DNA of 64,000 nucleotides from Paraconiothyrium sp. Pb-2020. Its lineage: Eukaryota; Ascomycota; Dothideomycetes; Pleosporales; Didymosphaeriaceae. This document shows positions 45,118-55,850 of the stretch, in pieces. Every line of letters starts with the position of its first letter. Positions within the stretch are counted from its first letter, which is position 1. The DNA is taken from the NCBI GenBank assembly GCA_022419385.1, contig JAJUBI010000005.1, forward strand, positions 2,294,001 through 2,358,000. The letters are read 5' to 3'. The notes under the pieces were generated by a model that was given only the letters and a program-made list of their open reading frames with translations, was not told the DNA's origin and did not search any database. The position numbers and the translations under genes were made by a program.

Positions 45118-45660
45118 TCAGCCTGGAGTCGAGGCTTGATCGGTTGTCGTCTGTATTGGTGAGAGGGCCGATTTATGTTCGTCTGCACTCTTTTCACATA
45201 AGTATGGCTGTGCTCGGGCGGGTTGTCGCTCAGTCTTTGTTTTCTGTCGCTTGGCTCCAAGTGGAAAACGCTTTTTGCTGCCACAGAGTGTGCATATAAT
45301 GGTTAGAATATCGGCCCAGGATTTTTTGCCTCCTTTGCTCTCGTTTTCGATAGTCTGTGTTGCTGTACGCCCTGGTATAAGGATTGTATTGCAGGTTTTG
45401 CATATTGTGCGTTTGAGTTCAGACGAAAGTCTCACTTGTCCTTTCCGCGAGACAAGTTGGAGATCTGTTCCTAGCTGTAAAGCGAGTCCAGAATGGCTTC
45501 GTGATACCCGATCGTTTTGTCCAAATTCCTCGCCCTTGCGTATATCTAATGCGCCGGCCTGTAGAGTCAGATAGGTGGCTGCTTGATACAGAAAGGTGCT
45601 CCGGGCATGTAGGTGCTTGCTTGGCACCCCTTTCGCCTTAAGTTGTTTGGCTTTGGCCAT
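45118..45660 (-). CDS. RNase P/MRP-type subunit, Rpr2/Rpp21 family, 180 aa
   Basis: Single minus-strand exon from ATG 45660 (MAKAKQLKAKGVPSKHLHA). The N-terminal helix FLYQAATYL and the zinc-binding pairs CKTCNTILIPG and CTLCGSKKRFP, about 40 residues apart, match the Rpr2/Rpp21/Snm1 zinc ribbon. The ELKRTICKTC context supports the family. The protein helps hold the RNA of RNase P (pre-tRNA 5' processing) or RNase MRP in the nucleus. Rpr2 and Snm1 cannot be separated from sequence here, so the class is firm and the exact complex less so. It diverges from the SUB2 gene. Confidence 0.86.
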   Translation of the reverse strand: MAKAKQLKAKGVPSKHLHARSTFLYQAATYLTLQAGALDIRKGEEFGQNDRVSRSHSGLALQLGTDLQLVSRKGQVRLSSELKRTICKTCNTILIPGRTATQTIENESKGGKKSWADILTIICTLCGSKKRFPLGAKRQKTKTERQPARAQPYLCEKSADEHKSALSPIQTTTDQASTPG

Positions 45661-46025
45661 ATCAAGAGCAAGTTAGGTTTCTGTTTGTGAAAGCAGTGTG
45701 GACTGTAACAAACCGTGGCTGTCATTGGACTGGGCTAGCGCGGCTTGGCAAAGCGCAGGCCGCTTTTTCGCATCAACGTCGCGCCTGCGCCCTCTTACCT
45801 TCTGCCTCCGCCGCCGCCCCAATACTTCTTCAACCCACCCCACTTCGACTTGCGCCCGATTCCCGAGTCTCTTCACTCAATATATTCTTCTACATTGCGC
45901 GCCTTCATACCGACCGTCGGGGCCTCGACAGATAGGCCTGCAATTACCTACGAGGATAACTAGATCCGATCCGCCCCTTCCTGCCTTCACAGGTCAACAA
46001 CAGCACATTCGATCATAGTTCCATC
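45661..46025. promoter_or_regulatory. shared divergent promoter, Rpr2-type and SUB2 genes
   Basis: 365 bp between divergent start codons; no coding sequence. Short GC-rich frames overlap here (45687-46018) but are shadows. A bidirectional promoter is inferred from layout. Confidence 0.5.
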
Positions 46026-47862
46026 ATGTCTCACGAGGAAGATCTCATCGACTACTCCGATGAGGAGATTCAGCCCACAGAGGCACCTGCCAACGGCACC
46101 ACGGCGCGGCAAAGGGCCTCGCCGCAGATGACGCAGCTGGTGACAAGAAGGGTAGCTACGTCGGCATTCACTCGACCGGTTTCCGCGACTTCCTTCTCAA
46201 GGACGAGCTCATTCGAGCGATTACGGACTGTGGCTTCGAACATCCTTCCGAGGGTTAGTCTAATCATTTCCCCCTCAGCCTTCCATCAACCTGAAGCGTC
46301 CGTCCATTTGCGCAACGAAGCGAAACCTTTTTTCAACGATATGATACTCTCGGGCACACGCAATTTGGCGGAGTGTTGACCCATGTTTGTCTCAAACCGA
46401 CCTTGAACGGTGGCGGTGAAGCTAACAGCGACTGCGCTGGCTTCGTGTGGCACAAGCGCTGTCCCTTCTTGATTGCCCGTGTCGAAGGAAGCAAGAGATT
46501 GCCCGAAATGGATATATCATACAGAAGAAGGGACACGCTGCTATGCTGGGAGGACAAGCAAGAGAAGGACGTGGCTGTCGTTGACTCGACTTGCGCTTGC
46601 ATGATGGACGGACGCTTCTTCTATCGTTTCACTTCGACAACTTTAAGAGACCCTTCTGACATACATTTTCCGTACAGTCCAGCAAACCACGATTCCCCAG
46701 GCTATTCTAGGAAACGATGTCCTTTGCCAGGCCAAGTCCGGTCTCGGAAAGACGGCTGTTTTCGTACTGGCTACGCTTCAGCAGCTGGACGAGAAGCCCG
46801 AAGCTGGCGTTGCCACCGTTCTAGTCATGTGCCACACCCGTGAGTTAGCATACCAGATTAAGAACGAGTACAACCGTTTCGCAAAGTTCTTGCCCGATAT
46901 CAAGGTCGGTGTTTTCTACGGTGGAACCCCGATCCAAGAAGACATCCGAATCCTTAAGGACAAAGAGACTCATCCTCACATCATCGTGGGCACTCCGGGT
47001 CGTATCAACGCCCTTGTTCGCGACAAGGTGCTCCGCCTTTCCAACCTGAAGCACTTCGTCCTCGATGAGTGCGACAAGATGTTGGACCAAAACGGTCAGT
47101 ACACCCTTCCAGCTATTCGCAACTCCGCCTGACCTTTTACTCAGACATGCGCAACGATGTCCAGACCATCTTCCGCGCTACCCCGGCTCACAAGCAGGTT
47201 ATGATGTTTTCGGCCACTTTGTCCGAGGAGATCAAGCTTACCTGCAAGAAGTTCATGCAGAGCCCTCTTGAAATCTACATCGACAACGAGAAGAAGCTCA
47301 CCCTGCACGGTCTCCAACAATACTACATGAAGCTGGAGGAGCGCGAGAAGAACCGAAAGCTGAACGATTTACTCGACACACTGGAGTTCAACCAAGTCAT
47401 TATCTTTGTGCGATCCACTCAGCGGTGCACTGAGCTCGACAAGCTTCTCCGGGAATGCAACTTCCCAAGCACTGCTGTTCACTCCGGCATCGGCCAGGAG
47501 GAGCGTATCAAGCGATACAAAGAGTTCAAAGACTTTCAGACCCGTATTTGCGTGTCGACGGATATCTTCGGTCGTGGTATTGACGTTGAGCGCATCAATG
47601 TCGCCATCAATTACGATATGCCCGACAAGGCTGACTCATACCTTCATCGTGTTGGTCGCGCCGGTCGTTTTGGAACCAAGGGTCTGAGTATCTCGTTCGT
47701 CAGCAACCCTGACGACGAGACTGTGCTCAAGGAGATTGAGAAGCGCTTCGAAGTGGAGCTCCCGTGAGTTCCTCTGCTGCCCCATCAGAGATATGTGACT
47801 AATGTTTACATAGCGAATTCCCTGCTGAGGGTGTTGACGCTTCTACCTACATGGACAACTAA
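46026..47862 (+). CDS. sub2: DEAD-box RNA helicase SUB2/UAP56, with apparent 1-base frameshift near 46105
   Basis: Four exons: 46026-46253, 46678-47094, 47145-47763 and 47814-47862; introns of 424, 50 and 50 bp. Helicase motifs are all present: AKSGLGKT (motif I), CHTRELAYQI, GTPGR, LDECD (the SUB2-type DECD), FSATLS, VIIFVRS, DIFGRGIDVERIN and HRVGRAGRFG. The C-terminus AEGVDASTYMDN is diagnostic. In exon 1 the frame from the ATG (MSHEEDLIDYSDEE) must shift by one base near 46103-46110 to reach the conserved KKGSYVGIHSTGFRDFLL. One G appears lost in a GCG-rich run. SUB2 acts in mRNA splicing and nuclear export (TREX). A lesion in an essential gene points to sequence error first. Confidence 0.93.
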
Positions 47863-50800
47863 GCAGTTGCCATATTCGTGCCTCTGAGATGGCTAGTTTG
47901 ACCAGTTCGTGTTCTGTTCAATGGGATTTTATTGCTTGCAGTTTTAACTGAAAGGTCTTCCGAAAAGCAAGCTCGGCGTCGGACGGTCGGGCTCATGTAC
48001 TGTAGTGGAAAAGAAATGACGATTTGAACTTGCCTGTCAAGCTTGTTTGTCCCTCACCGCTCTCAGCAAGGTGGACTGAGATCAACTTCAGTGAGCTTCG
48101 TTTCGTCCAGATTGGCGTCTGCTTTTGTGTCTCAGAGCGCAGACGAGTATCATGTCCAAGCGGTGCGACAGCAACATGGTCTGCCTCAATTACTAAACCC
48201 AAGCCCACACTCACTCAACCATGATACTTCCCTCCACTATGCCCACGTGCCCGTCCTCCATTTGCCCACAGCCTTTGTCCGGACTTCCATCCCCGGGCTT
48301 CTCACATTGCCGCAAGTGCTCACCGCATGAGAACATGGATCTAACAGCTTTGCCCCTGTCACAGAGGGACTTTGCCCATGTTCTCTACAACCAATGACAT
48401 GACGGGTGCGCCCAATCGCGCAATGGGTTCGACAACGGGGGTTACTTATCGGCGACAGGCGCAACTTATCGACGTGTTTCGAGCTGACAGCCAAGCTGAC
48501 GAGGGATGCACATTCACGGGGCCTGATGGAAATGTCGGTTCTGCATAGTCTCTGGGTGGCGAGGGCAGGCGGTCTACGGTAGTCGCGCGGGTCGCCGTTA
48601 AACCATGTATAGATCAAAAGCTTAGGCCGGGGGTGTGAAGATCCGGCGGCGAAGCGGTGGCGGCATCAGAGCTTGGGTTTGGGGTTTGAGTGGATGGGGA
48701 GGCGCGTGGAAGGAAGGGATGAGGACTTAGGTGGGGGTGTTAAGGGTATAGTTGGAGGTGATATTGAAGCGAGGGATGGTTTATCCGGCGAAGAGAGATG
48801 AGTGTTGGAAGGTGAGACTCCAATGGCGCATCGTCCGCGGATTGAGTGAGGACTATCGAGTTCCGCATCAATAATTTACAAACAGTCAAGGGGCAAGGAA
48901 TTGATAGGGAGGTGGCGAGTCACTGTGTATGCGAGACCGATATTCTACGCGAGCATGATGTTGTATGGATTGGAGGTGGCGATTTGGTTATGGCTTCGCT
49001 GTGAGCACGGGGCATCCCAGGTGACTCGGCACCCAAGTGCCGCGAACGATTCGCGCGGGCCGTCGCAAGTTCCGAAGGTGACAAAGCGCCACGAATAGGA
49101 ACGGGTAAGGCGTAGCAGGGCGTGGCAAGGATCGCGACAAGGAAGGGGCTCGCCTGGAACCTCGCAAAGGAGTTTGTTAGGCTGCCCGTTTTGTGATTCG
49201 CTATCGCGGGTCTTTTCTACGGATAGGTATTTTTAAAAATCCCGTATCTTTTGACGCATGGTGATCATCAGCCATGATGATAACCCCTTTTGTGTACATG
49301 TCTAAGGCCCGGGACCGACAACCGCCGCAGGACAGTACGGAGGAGTGAAGGAGAGCCAACGTTGTCCTCCTTGTTGCGATGGCGGTATGGCTTCGGTAAT
49401 TTGGATGATAAGCTGCACCGCTCGTATCCGTCGCATTGCTGGTCCAACGTTCGTCCGGAACAAACGCGTCACGTGCACACGAAGCTGCCCATACCTCTTC
49501 GAGAGAACTGTTCAGGAACAGACAGTTTTTGGCTCCCAAGTGACGCGGCAACAAGGATTTCCTTCTGCTTGAGCCCGTAAGATCCGACGTTCTTTGATAT
49601 AGCAGATATCCTATAGACCAGGCACCACTGCTCAAACGTCTAGCCGCCTCCTCGGAGTGCAAGTTCAAGTACACGCCATCATTTGGCGCGCAAATTTGGA
49701 TAGCCCCAGCATGCTAAATGCGAAATGCGGTCACGAAAATTTCGCACGCCCGAGCTCACGAGAGCGCAACTTGCATCGTCGATCTGGCGGCGTCGCTTCG
49801 GCAAATCGCTACCTAGGCTGTCCGAAGGTATAACAGAAATAGCAGTCTGCAACATGATGGTAGTGAGGAAGAGTAGTGGCGAAAGTGGCAGCTGTAAGTT
49901 GCTGTATAGGCAATAATGATCTGCAGTGATATGCTGGCTGAGTGCATGTAATCGTACCTGTACACGTACCTGTACGCGGCCGTATCGGGGACAACAACCC
50001 AGATGTCGGGATGGTCTGGTCCCGGAGCCGCTGTCAAAAGTCAGCGATGGGCTAAGCCGCACATCCCAATCGGATGGGAGGGGCCCGTAAGCGAACGCGA
50101 GCGAAAGTCATGCCACTATTGCCTCGACAGCTACCTAACTGATTGAAGGTCGACAGCCGCGTGGTCGACGAAGAATGTCTGGGGGGCGGGTTGTGATGTG
50201 AAGAGACAAGACCACCGTCTGCCTTTGGGTATACAGCGTGGGGCAGATGCTGGGTGAAACGTCACAGTCACGTTTGTCGCAAAGTGGGCGGGACGAGCTT
50301 GGTTCGGGAGGGCGGGTGCAGATGCTGAAACGCCTTTGTGCAGCTCCCCAGTAGTGTGTTTGTGTTCCCAGCATCGCTGACAGCAAGAGTACGTGGCTTG
50401 GCAAGCTTTCCTCGCCGGGGACAGACAGGTGAGATGGATTGATGGCGAAATGCAGATGATCGTTTCCAGAAGGCACACAGCGGGCGGGCGTTAGATTGCA
50501 ATCACCAGTGGCGTTATTAATCGACGACTCTTATAGCCATGCGGGTTGGTTGGGCTTGATAGGCTTGATGGGAGGCTCATTCAGGGAAAAGTGGCGGGCG
50601 ACATGCTTCCTTGGTTCTGTCGTGTCCTAGTCGGACCCGACGTTAGCAGACAGAGCCTTCCGCCCGGCTCTGCTGGCTCGGGACGACGACGTTAGCAGCG
50701 CTGCCAGGGCGCCCGCCGGCTCCCAGGCCGATGGAGGTCGAAGGCGCGCAGAGACAAAGGGGCGGGGCCAGGGACGGCCGTGGTGCAGCAGCAGCGAGAG

Positions 50801-52033
50801 CGGCGCGCCACAGCTGAAGGCGAGGCGCTGACGCAGGCGGGCCATGTATTGGGAGTCGAGGGCATCGCGGATCAGTGTGCAGGCTGCCGTTGAGCGGTTC
50901 AGGGAGCGGACATTGCGAAAGCACGGGCGCTGGCGATGATGAATTGGCGCCTCGCGGTAACGCGCCCGCCAGCGCTCGACTAGCGGCTTGGCGGGCCCAC
51001 GGCGACATCGATGGCAGAGCCCCTCCACGTCAGGACGCGCGCGGGCGGCGATTGGCTGGCGGCGCTGCTGTTGGGGGACGGCGCTCTGCTATGTGCGCAG
51101 TGGGCAGAGGCGGGTGCGTCTTGCGCAAGGGCAGGCCGGGCGCCCCACGCCGCCGCGATGCGATGGGCACGGTACGAAGTATGGGCGCGCTCGACACATG
51201 GGCTGGGGGCAAGATATCGGCAGCCAGATCACACTGAGGTCGGCCTAGGCGGCGGAGGATCTCCACGGGCCACGCAGCTGTCCTCGGCGGTGCAGTGTCT
51301 GCTCTCAGATCAGACGCCCAACCCAGATGGCTCGCGTGTCCAAAATGTGCACTGCATTGCGCTGCACATCTCGCAGCGCGCGCGGCGGAGACAGAGCGCG
51401 GCGCACGCGCTGGAGCAGGCGGCGAGCGAGCGTGCACGCAATGACGCAGCGCCAGCGGACGCCCCTATGGGATATATGTATTCCTGCGACGATAAAGGCA
51501 GACAGGGCACGGCTAGCGTGCGTGCAGCGAGCAAGCTTTAATAACATGCCGTAGCAAAGCTCGCGCTGCTCTCGCTCCGCCGCCCTCCGCCTGCAGTCCT
51601 GCAGTGCTACCCCCGTCCGCATCCTGCTGCCCTTCTGCCTGCTCCCTTAAACTTGCCTCCCGCCCCGGCCGCTCTCCCTGCTGGCCGCCCACCCGTCGTT
51701 CGTTCTTTCCCACCGTCGCAGTAGTGAGTAGTGGTGCCGACCGCGCCTGTCTCTTGGCCGCCCCGACCCTCGCGCCTCGCAGTTGCTGTCCCACACCCTG
51801 CTCGACAGCGAAACACAGAACACAACGCTGGCGTCCGCCCTCTGACCCGCTTCCCTCTTTATCCCATGCACATGACGCCCCTGTGAGGACTCGAACATCG
51901 CGCACGCTCGTTACAGCCGCTCCATCTTAATCAGTAATACGCACACAAGAGTTGCCCGTCCCCGGTCCTCGCTGCTCTCGCGGCATCGCCAACTTTCTGG
52001 CTCCTCCTCCTCGTCGCACAAACGCCCAACACC
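47863..52033. other. 4.2 kb gene-free region with a GC-rich core
   Basis: No convincing gene between SUB2 and the reductase-like gene. Between about 50.6 and 51.8 kb the base content is very GC-rich and open frames overlap on both strands, as expected by chance there. Several short frames at 48-50.5 kb lack motifs. It may contain the promoter and long 5' leader of the 52034 gene and perhaps noncoding RNA, which cannot be judged from sequence. Confidence 0.35.
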
Positions 52034-54662
52034 ATGGCGCCCGCTGTCCCTCGTCTGCGGATTCTCTCAGGTGCGTACCGCCCTGCCCACACACCTGACA
52101 ACGGGCGTGCTCGCGCCACTCGTCCGGGTTGAGACGGCTTTTTGCAAAAGCCGTCTCGACCAGCCCCCTCAAGAAATGCACACCGGCTCGCCCCGGCTAG
52201 CTTTGGAATTTCAGCTGACCCTACCTAGTTGGCGGCAATGCCGTTTCGGCGTTCCTCTCATGGCGTCTGCAAGCAACCAATGCTTGCGACGTCACGCTCG
52301 TCTGGAAGTCCGGCTTCGAGAGCGTTGCCCAGTACGGCATATCATTTAAGTATGTCGATGAGATGCCCCCGACTACCAGTAAGCTAATCTAGCTCCAGAT
52401 CTGCCCTTTACGGCAACGAGCGCTTCAAGCCATATTCAGGTATTTGCCTACACCGTGAACTCGTCCACGCCGTTACTGATGCACCCTAGTCGTGCGAACC
52501 CCCGAAGATGCTGCACATTCTTCCAAACAGCCATTTGACTACGTTCTGCTCTGCGTGAAGGCACTCCCCGACGTATACGACATCGCAAATATCATCGAGT
52601 CCGTCGTATCGCCTCAACATACGTGTATCCTTATGAACACAACAAATAGCCTCGGTGTCGAGTCTTATCTGGAGCAGCGGTTCCCAACCAACGTGGTCTT
52701 GTCGCTGGTGTCTGGGGCAGAAATCTCACAAATCGGGGCCAGCGAGTTTGAGCACAAGGGGGCGACTGATATTTGGGTCGGTCCGGCCAACAAGAACCCC
52801 TCGATTCCGCCGCAGATTCAATCTGATATGGCCGAGGCCTTGGCCATGACGCTCAGTTCTGGCCAGGTCGACTGCAAGGTGTCGCCCAACATTCGTCAGC
52901 AACAGTTTGAGCGCATGATTGGGTACGTTGCACGGCCGACCATCTGACACATTGACACTTCGCTAACACTGATACACAGCGCTATCGCTTTCCACCCCGC
53001 CAGCGTGCTCTTCGAGACCCCCAACCACGGGGAATTGTTAGAAAAGGTCGGCGTGCGTCCGCTCGTAATTGGTGTCATTGACGAACTACTTGCACTTGCT
53101 AAGGCGCAGGGGTGCACATTCCCGGCCGACTACCGGGATTCTACAATCCAGCAGATGGTACAAGCAGGCAGCACTAACAGCACCATGTATATGGATTTCG
53201 AAGCCAAGCGCCCTATGGAAATCGAGACTTATCTCGGCTCCCCATTGAAGCTTGCGCAAGAGACCCAAGTTTCCGTTCCCCGCATAGAAACACTGTACGC
53301 CACCCTCCATCATATCAACATCGTGAACCGCACGAGACCCGCCGCAGTTCCTACTCCTTCGCCGACCAATGGCGACCAACGTATGCCTCCTCCTAGACTC
53401 TCTTCTGCGCCCTTGCCTCGTGGACCCCCAGGAGCAATGATGAACGGTAACGGCCCGATGAAAGGTGGCCCACGTCCTGGAAGTCGAGCTCCTTCTATGA
53501 CTGGTGCGCCGCCAATGATGCGCAGAGGGCCTCCTTCCGGTCCACCGAATGGCTACCCGCCTAGGCAGATGAATGGAATGCCTAATGGCCAGCGACGACC
53601 CTCTTTCGAAGGTAACGACTTGGAAGAGTTTAGTCACTTGATGCTTTACGATAACGTGGCGGACGGGGCGCTTCCGGTGGTGGGTACGAGAATGGGCTGA
53701 ACGGACCTCCATCTTCCAACGACCTTGCTCAACGCGAGAGAGAGCTCATGCTGCGACAGAAGGAGCTCCAATTAAGGGAACAGGAAATGAACATGCGGCG
53801 TGGTCCACGTCGTGGTCCACCACCACCTCCGTCCCATATGGGCGGATTTGATGAAGACGATGACGAAGACGACTATTTTGATCCGATGGCCTCCCGCGGG
53901 CCCGGTCCAATGATCGATCCCGACAACTTTGACATGATGAGCGTCACCTCAAAACGAAACCGAAAGGTTCCTAGTGCGAGTCAAATTCGGAAGAATCCTG
54001 AGATGGCTGGTGTGGGGTCTGCTAGCGGAGGACGATCTCGCAATCCTTTTGCTCGACCTGGCCTGAACAAGAACCGAACCAGCGCACGGATGATGGCTGA
54101 TGTTCCCGGCCTACACGACTCAATCATGAACAATCCCCTCATGGGATACTCGTCGAACCGATACGCCGATGTTGATAGAGGCGCAATGGGAGCTCAATCG
54201 CGAACGAACTCACTGACGGCAGCCCGACTCGACGAACTCCAACAGGGCGGCAGCTACGGCGCCTACCCTCCGATGAGCCGTCGGACAAGCCAGTCTCCTG
54301 GCAATCCGCTCAGCCCCGGCCCGAGACCGATGGGACGTCCGTCGCCGCCGAACGGTTATGCCCCAAATGGGATGCCGCCTAACGGAATGCCGCCCAATGG
54401 CCGTCCGTCGCCACCAGGTATGAGACAACCAGTACCCCGACACCCTCCCGGCCACGGCAACGCAGTAGCACCACATCAAGTGGAGCAATACGCTGGGGTG
54501 AGCCAAAACCTTTACCCGCCCAAGTCCCGTCCGCAAGTTCGCAGTCTGACAGGTTCTGCAAGCGCCAGCGCTGGGAGCGGTAGCACCCAACTAGATTCGG
54601 AGAACTCTGCACACAGCAGTCAGAGTAGCCTAGGCCCCCGCCCGCCTCTCGGCGTCCGGTAA
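52034..54662 (+). CDS. ketopantoate-reductase-like protein (Mug72-type) with long disordered tail; apparent 1-base frameshift near 53666
   Basis: Exons 52034-52070, 52229-52349, 52393-52439, 52490-52922 and 52980 onward to 54662; introns about 158, 43, 50 and 57 bp. The N-terminal part has the Rossmann opening SVGGNAVSAFLSWRLQ and the reductase-type segment DYVLLCVKALPDVYDIA. Then come LVSGAEISQIGASEFEH and a C-terminal helical domain (HPASVLFETPNHGELLEKVG). About 400 residues of Pro/Gly/Met/Arg-rich low-complexity tail follow, with GMPPNG repeats. After DNVADG (about 53660) the frame must move by one base; a G-run of four there probably lost one G, since the second frame (GASGGGYENG) carries on the same style to the stop. 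The family matches ketopantoate reductase (PanE) folds; Mug72-like proteins are not proven reductases. Confidence 0.82.
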
Positions 54663-55850
54663 TAGAGATCTGTTTCATTTCGCATCGGCTTGGAGTATGT
54701 TTGGAGTTTGCATCACCACTGTTTTCGATTCGGCGACACATTGACGAAGCCATCTACTGGTTTGAAAGCTGGCGGTGCCGCCACGGACATATCATTCTTG
54801 GGTTTTCATCACGTTGTTGACGGCTATCATCCTTCCTCACAAGGCCTTGCTGTCCTTGTTTACTACTACGAATGCACACACCGGACCCGCCTCACAATGC
54901 CGCGGCCCGTTTGTCATGTTCCAACATGGAACTGCTAGAGGCTGAGAGGGAGAGGCCGAGGCCGAGCGGAGGGTATCTTAATGACGAAATATTAGAGTTG
55001 GATTCCAGGGAGGGCACGTTTACACGTACACGCACAGGCTGACCTTAGCGCAAGGTCTTTCCTTTCTTTTCTTTTGTTCGTTATGTGTTTTCACCAAGTA
55101 CATATTGTAGAAGTTCTCATAGGTGTGACGTCGTCTTTTATTTTTCGCGCAATAGCCGACTGACTGGACGCCCGCTAATTCTTTTGCATGGGCTATCTCC
55201 CAGCGGTGGCATCGGAGCTTTGGGTCGGCTTTCTTTTTCTATACATGCACATTGTTCTCTCGAGAGAGTGGACCCGGGTATTGATGGGCAGAACTGTACT
55301 ATTTTGGAGGATGGAAAAGAACGTTCAGGCATTGAGCGTGTGAAGATTCGTTGCAGGATGGGTGGATGATATTTTGAAGAGAGAGCATACATAGGGGTTA
55401 GCGGATGGACACAAAAGAAACGTTCTCTTCTCGCGCGAAATGGGCTTCTTGAAGCGTATTGGTGAAGGCGTGCTGATAGTGATCGTGGGAGGAGGCGTTA
55501 TCCAGCGCAGCATCGTAGTAGACACTGAAGAGAAGTTCAGGACGGCTGTTGATGCTTGACTCGTCGAAAACATCTTGCAACTACGTCTACCGAGTAGACT
55601 TAGGCCATGCTGCGAGGGATCTGGACATGTGATGCGCGCCTTGGCATGGCAGTGACAATATGTCGAGGGTTCGTGTCCACCCCACTCCCGAGGCTGATAG
55701 CAGGTGACGCACGCTGCTCATCGTGTCGCGTCAGCCGCTCCCGCACCTCCAGTTCACTGACAACCCTCGCGACCTCCACAACCTCGCTCTCTTCTTTTGC
55801 ATGCCGAATGCCCCTTGTTCTGCATTCTGCACGTTTCTTGCGTTTCAACA
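54663..55850. other. intergenic stretch upstream of the MFS transporter
   Basis: 1.2 kb with no recognised gene. Frames at 54690-54938 and 55085-55573 have no motif. The frame of the MFS gene is open from 55797, but the best ATG is at 55851. Confidence 0.4.

Noticed and set aside
44844..45299. 151-codon plus-strand frame
   Set aside because: It overlaps the Rpr2-type gene antisense and has no motif or splice extension.
51885..51915. tRNA-like TTCGAGTCC on the minus strand
   Set aside because: The flanking bases do not pair into a T arm or acceptor stem, and no A box precedes it.
50627..51930. Several long overlapping open frames on both strands
   Set aside because: GC-rich DNA has few stops, so long frames arise by chance; none shows a domain, and they overlap in many frames.
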